A program made the translations under genes and the position numbers. Under the pieces are notes generated by a model. That model worked only from the letters and a program-made list of their open reading frames with translations, made no database searches and was not told the DNA's origin. Shown here piece after piece: positions 49,501 through 62,481 of a DNA stretch of 64,000 bases. Each line of letters starts with the position of its first letter. Position 1 is the stretch's first letter. This stretch comes from Typha latifolia. Taxonomy: Eukaryota; Streptophyta; Magnoliopsida; Poales; Typhaceae. The DNA lies in the NCBI GenBank assembly GCA_019914945.1, contig CM034103.1, forward strand, positions 13,020,001-13,084,000, written 5' to 3'.

Positions 49501-52500
49501 AATTCTTGGCTATAAATAATTTAACTTAATTCATCATAATTTACAGTATAAATATCATCATGAATGAACATCTCGTACCAAAATATATTCTAATATATTA
49601 CTAAGTATATTATAATCATATTACATTGTTCAACTGAATCTAATCCGCAATATATCACCATATTAATATATTGCCAAGAGAGCAAATGAGTCATTTTGGT
49701 TTTAGAATAAGTGGATGAGTTATTCTAAAAATTTTATCTCAACTAAAACATGAAATAGAGATATCTGGAATAAGGGAGTTTATTTCATTTTGCTATTCCA
49801 ACCTTATCCACGTTTGACATGTTTATTCCGAAATAAAATGAGTTCATTCCAGGATAGGGGAGGCTTATTCCATCTAACAAAAACAAGCTCAAAATAAAAG
49901 CTCATGTGATAATGTTTTGATATTTTGAGTAATATAATGACCTGACAATATTACACTCCTATCTTTGTCAACACTCTGCAATCTTGCAATTTCACGTTTT
50001 AGACACTGCTGGAGAATATGTTGCAATCATTCCGCAATCTACTGTCTATGAATGTGTCAGCAGGTGAACCCATGAAGAAGAATGTTTGTCAATCTAAGTT
50101 CATGCCTAAAAGTGTGCACACATCAGTGGCAAGTAAGAGAAATTTCTAATAAATCTGAGTGAAGCCAAATTGATCATCTGATAGACTGACACAAAGTTGG
50201 GAAAGCATTTATTTCCTCTATTTACAACTGTCAGGAAAGCTTAATTTTCAACAAGGTAAGCCCACATCGGTCTTTTATATATCACAGGTAACTGTTCAAT
50301 CAGAGCCAAAGCGCAATATATTATGGATGAACATCATAAAATTAACATTAGCTTGACTCCCATTTTTGCACTGTCATAGGTAATGAGTTGCAGAGAGTAA
50401 ATCTATTCACATTACCTTATATGAATGTGTATAAATGAAATTTGAGTACAGTGCAGCATGACATCAGAAGTTTGTGTGAAGACATACTAACCTTCTTATT
50501 ATCGTCAAGAGCCTCTGCTGAATAAAACAGCCCACCCGCAATCAGGCCACAGAACTCATAAATATTGTTGAAAACAGCACCAATGTTCCTTGTCTGATCA
50601 GCATAATATATATAATACTTTCCACTCAAAACACATGTTTTTGCATGTTCCACAAGGCTTTCCCACATCTTATTTGACATACCACTCCCAAGGATCTATG
50701 ATCACACATCATATACATTAGAGCAAAAGGAAAGTAGATTTTGTGATGAAAAGCAATCAATGAGAACTTACATGTCGCAATCTTTGTGAATCCCTAATGA
50801 CAAGTCTGAGAAAATCTTCAACTGTGTTTATTCCAGATTTATTCAACCTCTTGTGAAATGAACCGTCCTTGCCAATCTTTTCCAATCTCCAAACCTCATC
50901 CTTTAATGCTGGTGGATAGTGCTTCTTGTACACTATAATTTTTTTAAGAAAAAGGTAAGCATCAGAAGAATAGAAAGTAAGAAATGGACAACATAAGTGT
51001 GCAGAATACCTACATTCCCCTCTATGGTCTTTGACAGTGAAAGCTTCGGTTTTTGCCTCACGAATGCGTATTCCATCACAGCAACCAGAGGCAATCTTCA
51101 GACCAAGCCTAAATTTCCTACTTCTTATCCAACTGGAATTATCAGTGAATGTCAGCTCCCCAATGGTACCTACACCTTCTTTCAGTGTGACCTGTAATTC
51201 CCCTGTGAGAAGGGGCCTCTTTCCCTCGCGCTCCTTGACTACATGACCTTCAAACTCTTCTTCAGTCCAGCCATCGTCATCTTCATTATTAAAATCACCC
51301 TCAAGGACAACAACATCTAGCTTTGCACATGACTCAGGTCCTGTTGTCACAACTTGACTACTGGTTGCATCAAGCAACACAACATGAATTGAAGCTCCCT
51401 GTTCCCCTTCTACCTTTCCTCCTGTGAAAAGAGGAAGGGATAGCCTTGACCTAAAATGCAGCTTCAGGTTTCTTCCATCAGGGCCTTCAATTCGTTTTGG
51501 AGAAGACCTGTATTGCCTTAGCTTAGAAAGTTCAAAACTAGATTCACTAAAGAAATACCTCTGTAGAGTTTAAAAAGAAAAGGGGAACAATCCAAGATTC
51601 CGGATGACACTTGATGTTTACAATATGTTGTGCATAAAGATAAAATATATAAAGTAACTTTAGCTACATTCCTACTTATTTAAAGCAGTGTCCATAAAGT
51701 TGCACATCTCAAAATGCAGAATCATCTGTGAATCTTTGTACTTACTTACTCCATCAATATGTCATGCAAACTTCCTAGGATTGCTGGGAGTGTTCCTTTA
51801 ATCCCAAGGTTGTGAATATCTGTGCCAATAAAATAAACTACAAATAGCAGAATAAAAATGTAATAGGGTATAAGTATGTTCTTTGCTTATAACTACATGA
51901 TGATAATAGTTCAGCAATGCAGGATCGTGTTAATTACAAACAAAAATAACTAATGTGCACATGAGAATATGAGATGTGGACAAAATCCAGATTAAATGAT
52001 GGGGAGGGGCTCACTACGTGATAACTGTAGGATATATATATATATATAAACAAACTCTAGAATCAGTGAAATCCATCACTACGTGACGGAAATTCCTAAC
52101 ACCTTAGCCAACACTGGCATTAGTGAAAATACCCAACTATGATAAGAAATACCAGTCTTATTGAATGAAAGTTTACTTGTAGACTTGTTGTGAAGCTTGA
52201 AATGTACTACAGACAGGGTTCCCCCATTTTCATTGTGGAGCTCATTCAGAACCTATATGTACTGAGAAGTTTATCTGTACTAAATAAAAGTTTTTCTCCA
52301 TTTAAATGTAGTAAAGTTTACAGTATCTCTCAGATAATGAAATCTAGTTAAAACAAGCTGGACGAAGTACAGTTTCAACTTCCAAAAACTATAGCAATAA
52401 CAGAAAAGGAGAAAAAGAAATTCAGCCTTTTTAAGGACTCTTTGTGTAGCATACCAATATATATTCATATATGTACACACACTTTGATATATATATATAA

Positions 52501-52795
52501 GCTAAATTAAGTAACAAGGAAATACAAGGTACAAAGCATGTTGCAGTCATATAAAGAGCTTGAACCAAAGAGCAATTGAAAACGGAAACAATGTTTGTGT
52601 ACTGCATTTATTCGGAACAAGTGTGGGAAGGATGTATCCATATTTTATAAATGGTGAAGCCACATATATTTATACCTTCCAGCAACGCCAGTAGGATCCA
52701 ACTTAGCTAAAGCACGCTCCACTTCTTCGCTAACCTAATAAGAAATGGAACATTATGATTAAAAGACAGCTAGCATAACATCATACCCAATGGGG

Positions 52796-52843
<48 letters not shown>

Positions 52844-54374
52844 AGTATGAAGCTTCAACACTAGAGAAAACAACACAAGTATAAGGGATATGATCTCCCC
52901 ACTCAGAGAGGTAAAAGCGAAACTAGCCCAAAAAGAATCAGGTTGAATCTCCATGTTACAAGTCCATGCAACTAGGCAAGAAGTGTCACGTGACCAGCTA
53001 AAAGATATATCAAATCTTCCCAAAAGTAAATCCAAGCCTGTCTTGCATAGGTTTATGTCCATCCACTCAAGGGCAGGGAGATGCTTGTTACTTAAGTCAT
53101 GGTTTGAAAGTAGGCCTAACCAGGCCCATACCAGTAGGTGTAGACAAACTAATGCAATTCGCCCATCCGCATTTAAATGTTACAATGAAATTATAGTGTG
53201 CATTATTTAAACTTGGAGGAAGAGAAATTAAATTTTTTATACAAATTCTATAATTAGCACAAACATGTTCACATGAATTCAATAAGTAGAAGTATAGCAA
53301 GTTAGCAACATTTGTCTGGATCATTTAATTTGTAACTTATTTTGTTTAAATAAAAATTTCACACAAGATGATGATAGGGAATTTTATGGTATTCTTACAA
53401 CTCTACGAAGGATGGGCTCTAACGATGAACAAAGTTTCTGCAAGCTATCCAGCTTCAAAGCTTCCACAATCACACTGTATAGAATAGAAAAATTCTCATT
53501 AATAAAGAAAAGCATTATAGAGAAAGACATGATAAAACATTTCAAGTTCTCATGAAAAATTATAGCTCTCTAAGTAACTTACATGCAAGCACTGAAAATA
53601 CTTCCACTCACAAGCTTTTTTTTTGTATAAAGCATCATACTTTAAAATTTAAAAGAAGGGGAAAGGAGAATTGTCCAAAATAGCAAGACATTCTCTCTCT
53701 GTAACTGCATCTGTTTAATAAAAGAATGAACCTTATTCAATTCTAGATCCTCAAATAGAAGCTAACCATAGCCTGATTCCTAGATTGAATATTTAGTATA
53801 GTTTCAATGTGAACTCCTATGTAGTATGTCGTTAACCCGTGAGGCTTTTACCTCTGTTTCCAAGAATAGGAGGTGAGTTAACGTGATGACTATCACGATA
53901 TCCAACAACTCTTGGTTTCACTAAATCCCTATATCTGTGTCGCCAGATACCAAAGGTTCATTGCCCTAGATCATAATACTCAAATGCATCTTCCGCAGGG
54001 AACCATCATCTCAAACATACACCTAAATAGGCTTGTAACAGTTTAAATATTTGCATAAGAGTATGATTGTGTTCTTAACAACTTAACTATTTCTTTTACT
54101 TACCATAGCATTTTGCTCCACAAAACCAAGCTTTGTAAGAGAAATCCACAAGAACGAATTGGCTCATCTCTCAAGTCAAAAATACGAATTTTCTTCAGAA
54201 ATGCCTAAAATCTACACTTTTTTTTTCCCTTCAATCTTATAAATTTTACCTGGCGAGAGCCGGGGCCTTCTGCCTCTTAGGCTCGGGTTGCAGTTCCCCG
54301 GCGTCACCGGCGTCCAACCCACGCTTCTCTCTCGACATCGTCCCCGATCGCTCAAACCTACCAGGCCGCTGCAT
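46508..54374 (-). CDS. Calmodulin-binding protein 60 (CBP60), B-like
   Basis: CBP60s are plant-specific calmodulin-binding transcription regulators acting in immunity and development. Eight exons give 657 aa: 54250-54374, 53399-53474, 52676-52734, 51014-51558, 50772-50932, 50492-50695, 47314-47551, 46508-47073. The order fits the family: a basic N-terminus ([18 protein letters not shown]), [20 protein letters not shown], the conserved block opening [20 protein letters not shown], the DNA-binding region around [20 protein letters not shown] and [20 protein letters not shown], then a variable region. The calmodulin-binding helix is at the C-terminus ([20 protein letters not shown]). A C-terminal site places it with CBP60A-F rather than CBP60g (N-terminal site) or SARD1 (none). 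A second in-frame ATG (MSREKR) 12 codons later is an alternative start. Intron 6 (47552-50491) carries a repeat element. Confidence 0.94.
49130..49875. repeat. Dispersed element copy A, in CBP60 intron 6
   Basis: Begins with a GGAATT array near 49162-49185 and TTATTCCGAAATAAAGG, and ends with TTATTCCGAAATAAAATGAG and a CATTCCAGGATAGGGG block, so the ends are roughly inverted. The interior contains AATAATTTAACTTAATTCAT (near 49516), shared with a second copy at 55250-55640. A non-autonomous DNA element is likely. Boundaries are approximate. Confidence 0.5.
52798..52842. repeat. (GA)n microsatellite in CBP60 intron 2
   Basis: Forty-five bases of pure GA repeat. It lies about 60 bp from the upper boundary of exon 3 (52734), so on the minus strand it is a CT-rich tract upstream of that acceptor. 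Confidence 0.95.
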
Positions 54375-55249
54375 CTCACCTCCGGAGAAACCCTAGATCC
54401 CCCAGATCTGCATCAGAATCCCCAAATCAAAACCTCACGCAAATTTACGAACTAGGAATCGGGAGGTGGGATCCAATTTGTGTAAATCGATCAGAAACCG
54501 ACCCCGAGAACACGATAAGAGCCTCCCGAAAACAGTAGAATCGAGGGGAGGAGAGAGAGGGAGACTACGATCTCCGAGAGATCCGTGGAGATCACAGTCC
54601 ACAGACAGCTGTGGCGGCTGTAATTGGTCAGCGACTAGGAGCTTATGCGTACTTAATAATGGAGCTTTATTTTATTTTTATTTTTTTTTAACAACATTAT
54701 AGTTAAACCACTAATACTTCTATATGATTTTTTTTATGTGTAAATTGAGAAAATAAATAATGAGAGTAGAAGAGCCTTCCAAATTTTTTAATTTACTAAA
54801 CCACCACTGTAGTCTCAATTATACTAGTCAATTACAAAGATTATTAGAGGTAAAAATCAACTTATTTAATAAATAATTAACCTATTAGCTTGCTTAGAGG
54901 GAATCAGGATAATTCTCTATTTTATCCAAGATAGAGTTGTTGATATGAAATTAAAAATTAATTGGAAAAAAACTTAATTATAGGAAGAAAAGGTCAACTG
55001 ACGTATAGAATAGAATATTTTTTCTTAGCGAAGTCAACTGAACTATACCAATTGGTTGGATGAAATTTTTTATATAGAATTCTCTATTTTTAATTAGCTA
55101 CGGATTTAAAGACCCATTCACATGCATATATATATAACCATCGATATTTATCGTAATACTAATATATTTTTACTTTTAATATCTAAATTGATCCTACTAT
55201 ATCGATAGGTTTACAAAAAAGTTTATCTCAATTTAGTTTTAGGTGTCTG

Positions 55250-55640
55250 AAAAAACTTAAATAAGTGATGGGTAAACATATGGAATAAGATGATGTTTAG
55301 TTGTGATAAAGTTTAAAAATGATCAAATTAATTATTTTGCCGTTTTCCCTAGGTTAATATAAATATTTATTTATTTATTTATTTATTTATAGAAATGTTA
55401 TTCATAATAATTATATCATATCATGATTATTTTTAGAATTTCTTGCCAAAAAATAATTTAACTTAATTTACCATAATTTATATAATATAGATACCTCACA
55501 GATTAATATTCCATATCAAAACATTACACCCAGATAATGTATTCTTATATATTATACTCATTACAAATTGGTAATTTGCCTTTTGGAGATGGTCAAATTA
55601 GTAATTTAGTCTTTTGGGATAAAGTGGTGGAATATCTTAT
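55250..55640. repeat. Dispersed element copy B
   Basis: Shares with copy A (49130-49875) the order GGAATAAGATGATG / GGGATAAGATGATG, then AATGATCAAA / ATATGATCAAA, then AAATAATTTAACTTAATTTA, then an ATATATTA-rich end. The parts correspond in the same order, so these are two diverged members of one repeat family. Confidence 0.5.
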
Positions 55641-58600
55641 TTTTTATCCTATATATATATATATAGATCACTATCTCATAAATATTTGATCCATTTTGGC
55701 CTCTAGTTTTAACTCCCAAAGTAAACTTCATCACCATTGGAGGCGGCTTGCCTGCTTGCTGGTATAAAGAAAGCTATGCTTCCATGACTACCAAGTATGG
55801 ATGGGAATGGGGACCAGCACAATTGGTAGTATAAAGCCATGGCATGGTGATGGATTAAATGTGGATGTAAATTAATGACTATAGTTGCAGGATAGATGGT
55901 CCTCACCATGCATGGTTGACATAGTAGCAGTGGCACACTGCATAGATGCCATGACCACAGCCAGGTTCATATCAACAAGTTGTCCAAGGGCAGCTGCTAA
56001 TGCTAACGAGTCTTATCTGGATGTGTCAAATTGGAGACTCATAGGGAATAAGAATTGAATACGAGAATTTTTTGTAGGGATAACTTTTTTTTTAATGACA
56101 CGTTAGAACTATATTTTGGTACATAATAAATCTCTAGATTATAAAAAATATCTCACCCTCTTGGCGCCGTAAGCGGAATATAGAAAATGATCAAATTGTC
56201 TTTTTATTTTCATCAAAATAAAATTTTCTTTTAAGTTGCATATAACTTATGCATGCATAAAAAGAATAAATATATTATATTCATAGTAATTTATGAATAA
56301 AAATAGGTAATAGAAATCAATAGAAGGAGCAGGGTGTTGTAATTTTTATAGTTTAGAAGATCACTATAAACCAAAAAATAATTCAAAAGATTATTACGGA
56401 AGAAGACGGTAGTTCGGAAGTGAAAAGGGAATTATCATTTTGTAATATTACTGAAATTTATACGACAATATAGTAAAAATACTAATACAAATTCAGATAT
56501 CAAGAAGGAGGAAAAAAATCTCGACCCATGTATGACAACCTATAGGACATAGGCTTTGAAGTTAGAAGGGGCTGAATTTAGAAAAGAAGAGGATCCTATG
56601 TAGAAGATTAGAGTTAGTTTTATTCCTTGTGTGCATTGGGCAGTGATAAAGAGTTAGGTTTTGAAGGGTCTGTCGTTTGTTAAATATCAAATCTGCATGG
56701 TGAACTAAACCACTTATTAATGCACTGCTAAATCAAATAAAAGTGTACTTAAATTGTGAAGCCTCAATTTGTGTGACACTGTTGACTTGAACATTAGCAT
56801 ATGTAGATTTTTCATATTCGAGGTAATATAAGAGACAAGACGATCAATGTAGGTTATAGTAATGTACTGATGGCGAGTAAAAGAAGTGGTAGCTTCTGTA
56901 GATCAGCAAGATCTGGGAATGTACTGAAAGCTCTTAAAAGAGTCTCCTTAAATTACTCGAATTTTGCAATTGTCTCAGATTACGCGCTATTTGGAGGCAG
57001 GGAGACTTAAAAAGGGGAGACTTGATCATATGAGTGAAAGATAATTACAACAAAACGTACAAGAATATTCATGACTACATGCAGTTCGTTAGTTTGGTTT
57101 TATTGTCTCTAGTCCTAGCATTGGGCATAAGCAGCAGCCTTGTTTCAATTGTCCTCTTTTAGCATTCTGTACCAATGCCTTGACAGGATCAAATTTTGTT
57201 GCTCTCTCTCTCTCTCTCTCTGGGAAAAGGTGACTTGGGTTAAAGTGAGGATTCAAGTTAGTTGTCTTGATAGCGTTCATGATTGTATGCAGATATCATT
57301 TGATATCCAACTGCTCTCTTTAATTCTATAATTGGATCTTATCAGCTAGCAAATAAATGGGACAAATGGAATGTTCCTTTCAAGAAGAATGTGGCCGACG
57401 GAAAGCTGCTTCAGACTTTCGGATAGATAGATAGATTGATTGATGCTATAAACATTTGTTTATGTGCTTGATTTTTTTTTTTTTTTTTTTTTGAGACGTA
57501 GGAATCAATGTTTTCATTTTGTCTTAGACATCATGGAATCCATTTTGCTTAATCTGAGTTCAGTAAATGCAGACTAACTTATCTCTTCTTCTTCTTTTCT
57601 TGAGAAAAGACTAACTTATCTCTGAATCCCAGGAAATATTCTAGTTGTAAGTTAAAAAAATTAAACGATGGTTCAAATGAATTTTAGCTCTACACTTGCC
57701 TTTCCTAATACTACTTCATTGCTGACAGTTACTGGAAGATATTTGCCTCCTTCACCTACAGTTTAAGTCCTCTACTTGAATTACTTTTTTATCAGAGAGT
57801 AAGGTTTCTTTCGCAGCAGTTGTTTCATTTGTGTATGCTCAAAACAAGTTTGATGCTGAATTTTACTACATATATGCATGCTTTTGTTGATTTTTGTCGT
57901 TGTCGTAAACCTGCTGTGGTTAATCTGCCGTTGTTGAACAGTGTTTGGATTCTAGCTATTTGCAATCAAGATATGAACAACCTAGTTGAGATTTTAATGC
58001 AAGCAAGCCTATAGTTACTGCACATGAGAGGTTTGCTCCTCTGCAGAATAGAAGAGTAAGATGTGAAGCTTAGCTGTTGTGATTCTGACTCCTAAATTTG
58101 GATTCATCTCCGACACTTTGCTACCGGCCCCAGAAACCATCAAACTGAGGAGAGAATTAGTAGATCAGTATGTCACAGTTTTTTCTATTAAAACATACTG
58201 TGTGCTGCAGTTATTCATACTTATTGTATACATGAAGGCATTCAGAAGTAGGTTTACCAGCTATAAGATCTATTCCTATAGTGAAGCGGGTGATCAACAA
58301 TATACTAAGAATTATGACTAGTAAACATCCAAGATTTAAACCTTAAAAGTTTCATGATGTTTTAATTAGTTTTCAGACTTCCACTATTCTACTGAAAAAT
58401 GACTCCTAGTTCTCTCGGTATCATGTCAGCTAATACAGAACAAGGAACTAGGAAAAGAAATACAAAACTATGGAACCTGAACCGAATAATATCATTAGCA
58501 AAATCTTTTGATTTACATTTAGTCGATTTGCTAACTTTTTCTAACTTTAGCTCTCTTATTCAATGAATAAGCCAAACTTTCTCTCCAATAAATGCAAACA

Positions 58601-58958
58601 GATGCAGAGGCCTCCTTTCAGTAGGCAGGGAGTGGATGAACTGATCCAGTAAAGGATACAGCAGCAAATACATAGAACCTAGATACTTGCCTCAAATCTA
58701 CGACCAAAGATTATACCGAAGACTACTGAAATATTGCCTAAAAAAAGAACAGAAAAAGACTAATTTAATAATCGATTGCGACTTTTCTTCATAGTAACAA
58801 ATTAGCACTAGTGATTTAAGCCTAAAGGCCCCATAAGAAATGGACCGTATTGACTTACTAGGTGTAACATCCAGAGATCATATTTGTAAGGGAGTTGCAT
58901 ATGGTGGGCAATTAAGTGAGGACAACAACTCACTGGATAGTGATTAGGATAGCCCTTC

Positions 58959-58964
58959 TATAAA
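58959..58964 (+). promoter_or_regulatory. TATA box of the CASP-like gene
   Basis: CTTCTATAAAGC lies 88 nt upstream of the ATG at 59047, suggesting a leader of about 55 nt that consists largely of purine and GA repeat. Confidence 0.55.
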
Positions 58965-59020
58965 GCAACTTCCATAGAGTTCTAATGAGGGGAAAAAAAT
59001 TAGAGAGAAAAAGAGATAGG

Positions 59021-59046
59021 TAGAGAGAGAGAGAGAGAGAGAGAGA
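59021..59046 (+). repeat. (GA)n microsatellite abutting the CASP-like start codon
   Basis: The GA run ends exactly at the A before ATG, so the 5' UTR of the CASP-like gene carries a length-variable dinucleotide repeat right at its start codon. Confidence 0.95.
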
Positions 59047-62000
59047 ATGGGAAGCAAAGTTTTGAAGGCTGAGAGTCTCCTAAGAGGCCTGAGCTTGGTG
59101 CTGGCTGCCATTGCAGCACTTCTCATGGGATTGAATCAGCAAACAAAGACAGTCTTCTTTGAACCAAAGAAGGCTACTGTTAATGATATAGAAGCTTTTA
59201 GGTGATTCCATGAGCAATCTTTCCTCCTCTTTGAGTTTGTGGTTATGATTAATATAAACATGCCAGAGACGTGATACTGGCCCTTGTTTTCTTGTTAGGG
59301 TTTTTACCGGCGTTCTGGCGATCGCCGCGGGTTATCATCTTCTCCAGCTATCCAAGTGCTTGGCCTTCCAATTTCTTACAGAGAGTCCATGTTGGTGCAA
59401 CAAGCTAGTTGCATGGCTTTGCTTCTTAATTGATCAGGTAGAGTATCAAATTACAATTTATATTCATTATTCTTTACTTTTGTTATATATACATATAATC
59501 ACATTGCTTGAATATGGTCAAGAACTCCATAGTGATGCTAAGTAACAGCTATCTACTTGTTCAGATGTAGATTATGTAGGTCAATGTTATCATAGAAATA
59601 GTTTTCTTCTATTACAATCTATTTGTCTATTCTATATATAATTCATCTATTTAATTATATTCTATCATATATCCAATCAATTTATACGGTGAGAGAGACA
59701 GAGAGGCAAATGATTCGAAGAAGGGAGATAGATACATTATTTTTCTATATATCTTTTCAAGAAATTTTATCTCCTTTTTTAAGATATCCAAGCTATCATT
59801 TGCTTGCTGATCATCATCTATTCATATCACTACTATCATTCCATAGCATTCTCTTGCACTCCAAAATAAGTGAAGCTATGTTTTCCTTCTTCAAAATCTA
59901 AAAGAAAACAAGGAAAAGAGAATAGTTTTATTAAAATTATCCTATATTTTATCTTTACTATCATTCATATTGTATCATATAAATATTTATCATTCGACTC
60001 AATATTTTACTTAAAATGCCCTCAAAAATACTCTACCGTTAGTTTGCTTAACAATTAGTCATGATAGCGACGAGCTAAAGTAACAGAATATGAATAAAAG
60101 TAAAAATAAAATACGTAGCATTTTTGAAAATTTTCCAATGGATGGTTTACCACTTTACCGTTTGCATCGCTGCAGTAAATAGGAGAGTTCATCCAGTCTT
60201 GTGCCTGACGCCAAGTCCTAATTGCAGCAATAAATTCTCCCTTGCAAGAAATTAATCAAAGGAGATAGGATTGTTTATGGAGATAGACAAGCTCCTCAGT
60301 CTTCTCTCAACATGTTCATTGAGAGGCTGGACCACCACCTAATAATGATACTAATAATAATAATAATCTCTTAAGTTACAAGTTAGATAAAGAAGAAGAA
60401 TTAATAAGCTCATGCCATACATATAGTGAGGAGGAGAAGGAGAAGGAGAGATCATGTCATGTTATGCATGTATGCCCATGCTAGTCTTGTTCATAATTTA
60501 ATTATCTTAGGCATATATGAGCTTAAACTTGTCCAACTTTGAGGAAGGCGGAGGCAAATTTAGTTAGTAATTTAAGTCTGTAACGACCCATTCATAGGTT
60601 CGATAAAAAGACTAATTATTTTTTTATATATAAATTAAACAACTAGGGCAACTATTTTAAAACGACCTTAAATCACGTGAATATAATGCTCTAGCAAAAT
60701 CTTTTTACTAAATATTAACCCCTAATATTTTTAGAAAATTGAACACACAATCTCTATCATATACCGGTAGAATGTGATAATAGAGTTAAATAAATATATA
60801 CGGGTGCTTGATTTTGATTGGAGCAGCCAAAGTGAACCCAATTGAATAGGTTTGGGGGTATATTTAAGATCCCAAATCCAGTGGATTATATATAAGTGGG
60901 TGGATGAAGTGTAAACATCATAAGCATGCTATAGTAGTTGAAAATTGAATAGAGTTAGATGAATAACAAGGAGGAAAATAAATGCTTGCTTCAACCTCCT
61001 TCCTTGTTCTTTCAAAAGTGTTCCATTCTTCACATTAAATACATTAAAGTTAGGTATGAGCTCATAAATATTTTGTTTGGATTGAGAGGTTCTTCTTTTC
61101 CCCCACATGATTTGACGTGACTTAAAACATATTACACCTGACTAATTGCCACCTAAATGCATCTAACATCATTCCTTAATCCTAATTATGAACCCACTAA
61201 CTTGCATACTAATATGGAATTAATCTTGTGAATAAACTTAATTCTCTCTCTCTCTCTCAGTGATTATAAATACTAGGGATTTTTATATGTATAGATCTTA
61301 TTTGTATGTGTATCCCTCAAAAAGTTGATATATATATATATATATATAATATGTGCATATATCTCCAAAAAAATTTATTTTTTTTTCTTTGCATGGATAA
61401 TACTTGACTAGTTATTAAAATTTTATTATTTTAATTATAAAAGACATGAATATTCTTATCTTTTTTTTTATTGCATACATTTCTTTTGGGTATTTATGCC
61501 CCTTCATTTATTGAACATATATTTGTCAAAAAAGGAATCTTTTTAAGTGTAGTTTGCAATCCTGTCATCTTAATGGGCTGGATTATTAAATGGGTCTATT
61601 CTAGTGGGCTCTATGATATAAGATTGCATTAAGAGGGCTCTTAATTTCACTTTCATTCTAGCTTACTAGTCCTACTTAATTGGGCTCTTAATATCTATCA
61701 TAGTACTATATGCACTTGCTTCGAGCTTATTATAGTTTATTTCTTAAGTATTTCACTCATTTATTTAGCCTGCAATTAGATAATCAACCAAAATTTTTTG
61801 CAAAATTAGCCCCTACATTATGTATTTTTTATGATTGAGCCCTACTTTATTGGCTTTTAAAAAAAAAAAAAAACTCTTTTCTTTTATAAAAAATATTCAT
61901 AAAAGCTATTTATTTAAATTAATGTTTTAAATTTCCAAAATTACCTTCAAAACTTTACTTAAGACTCGAGTCTTCCATAATAAGATAGTATGGGTAACTT

Positions 62001-62481
62001 TGAAATAATATTAATTTAAATAAAACATAACATTCCTGTCCTTCTGTTAAGCTAATACGAATTTATATTAACCAAAAAGGATTTGTTTAGAAAAAAGCAA
62101 TAAGATAGGGCTCGAACCATTAAAACTTTTTTTTTTAAAAAAAGCCCCCATAATGTAGGGTTTCTTGTGCAAATTTCCTCACTCTCTCGTAAGTTGTAAC
62201 GATTTTATATTACACTATGGATGCAGGTGATCACGTACGCCGCGTTCGTCGCTGCCATGGCGGCTCTCCAGGCGTCGACGACCGCCTTGTTCGGCATCGG
62301 CCACCTCCAGTGGGCCAAGCTGTGCAACATCTACACGAGATTCTGTGTGCAGGTCGGCGCTAGCCTCGTTTGCGCGTTGGCGGCCACCCTGACGATGGCG
62401 GCCGTGTCGGCGATCTCCGCCCACCGCCTCTTCCGGCTTTACCCGGCGAGCAAACCGGCCGTCTCGGCGGTCCAACGCTGA
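59047..62481 (+). CDS. CASP-like four-TM membrane protein (CASPL2-type)
   Basis: CASP-like proteins are four-helix membrane proteins related to the Casparian strip scaffolds; most have no known role. Three exons, 59047-59201, 59299-59437 and 62227-62481, join in frame into 182 aa. TM1 is LLRGLSLVLAAIAALLMGL, with the conserved Arg at its start. TM2 lies around VFTGVLAIAAGYHLLQLSK. TM3 is VITYAAFVAAMAALQASTTA, preceded by the conserved Asp (LIDQ). TM4 is around VGASLVCALAATLTMAAVSA. The loop segment QTKTVFFEPKKAT is typical of the CASPL2 group; 2C-like is my best guess. Intron 2 is 2.8 kb and ends in a large inverted-repeat element. Exon 3 is strongly GC-rich against its AT-rich surroundings, making the internal exon boundary very clear. 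Confidence 0.88.
61797..62173. mobile_element. Inverted-repeat element (MITE-like) in CASP-like intron 2
   Basis: The left arm (about 61797-61865) reads TTTTGCAAAATTAGCCCCTA, then CATTATG and GAGCCCTACTTTATTG. The reverse complement of the right arm (about 62100-62173) reads TTTGCACAAGAAACCCTA, then CATTATG and GAGCCCTATCTTATTG. Both arms also carry an A/T homopolymer. This is a ~375-bp foldback with diverged arms, only about 55 bp from the exon 3 acceptor. No clear target duplication was found. Confidence 0.6.

Larger units (their letters stand above)
54375..59020. other. Divergent intergenic region between CBP60 and the CASP-like gene
   Basis: 54375-54640 is GC-richer and probably CBP60 leader and promoter. 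Contents further right: a second copy of the dispersed element (55250-55640), (TTTA)n near 55365-55390, a (TC)n run at 57202-57221, and a poly-T run near 57472-57493. Open frames at 57140-58320 show no family motif. I see no gene in this 4.6 kb, though a non-coding transcript is possible. Confidence 0.45.

Noticed and set aside
57140..58321. Cluster of short plus-strand open frames in the CBP60-CASPL gap
   Set aside because: No shared frame, no conserved motif and no convincing splice sites to link them.
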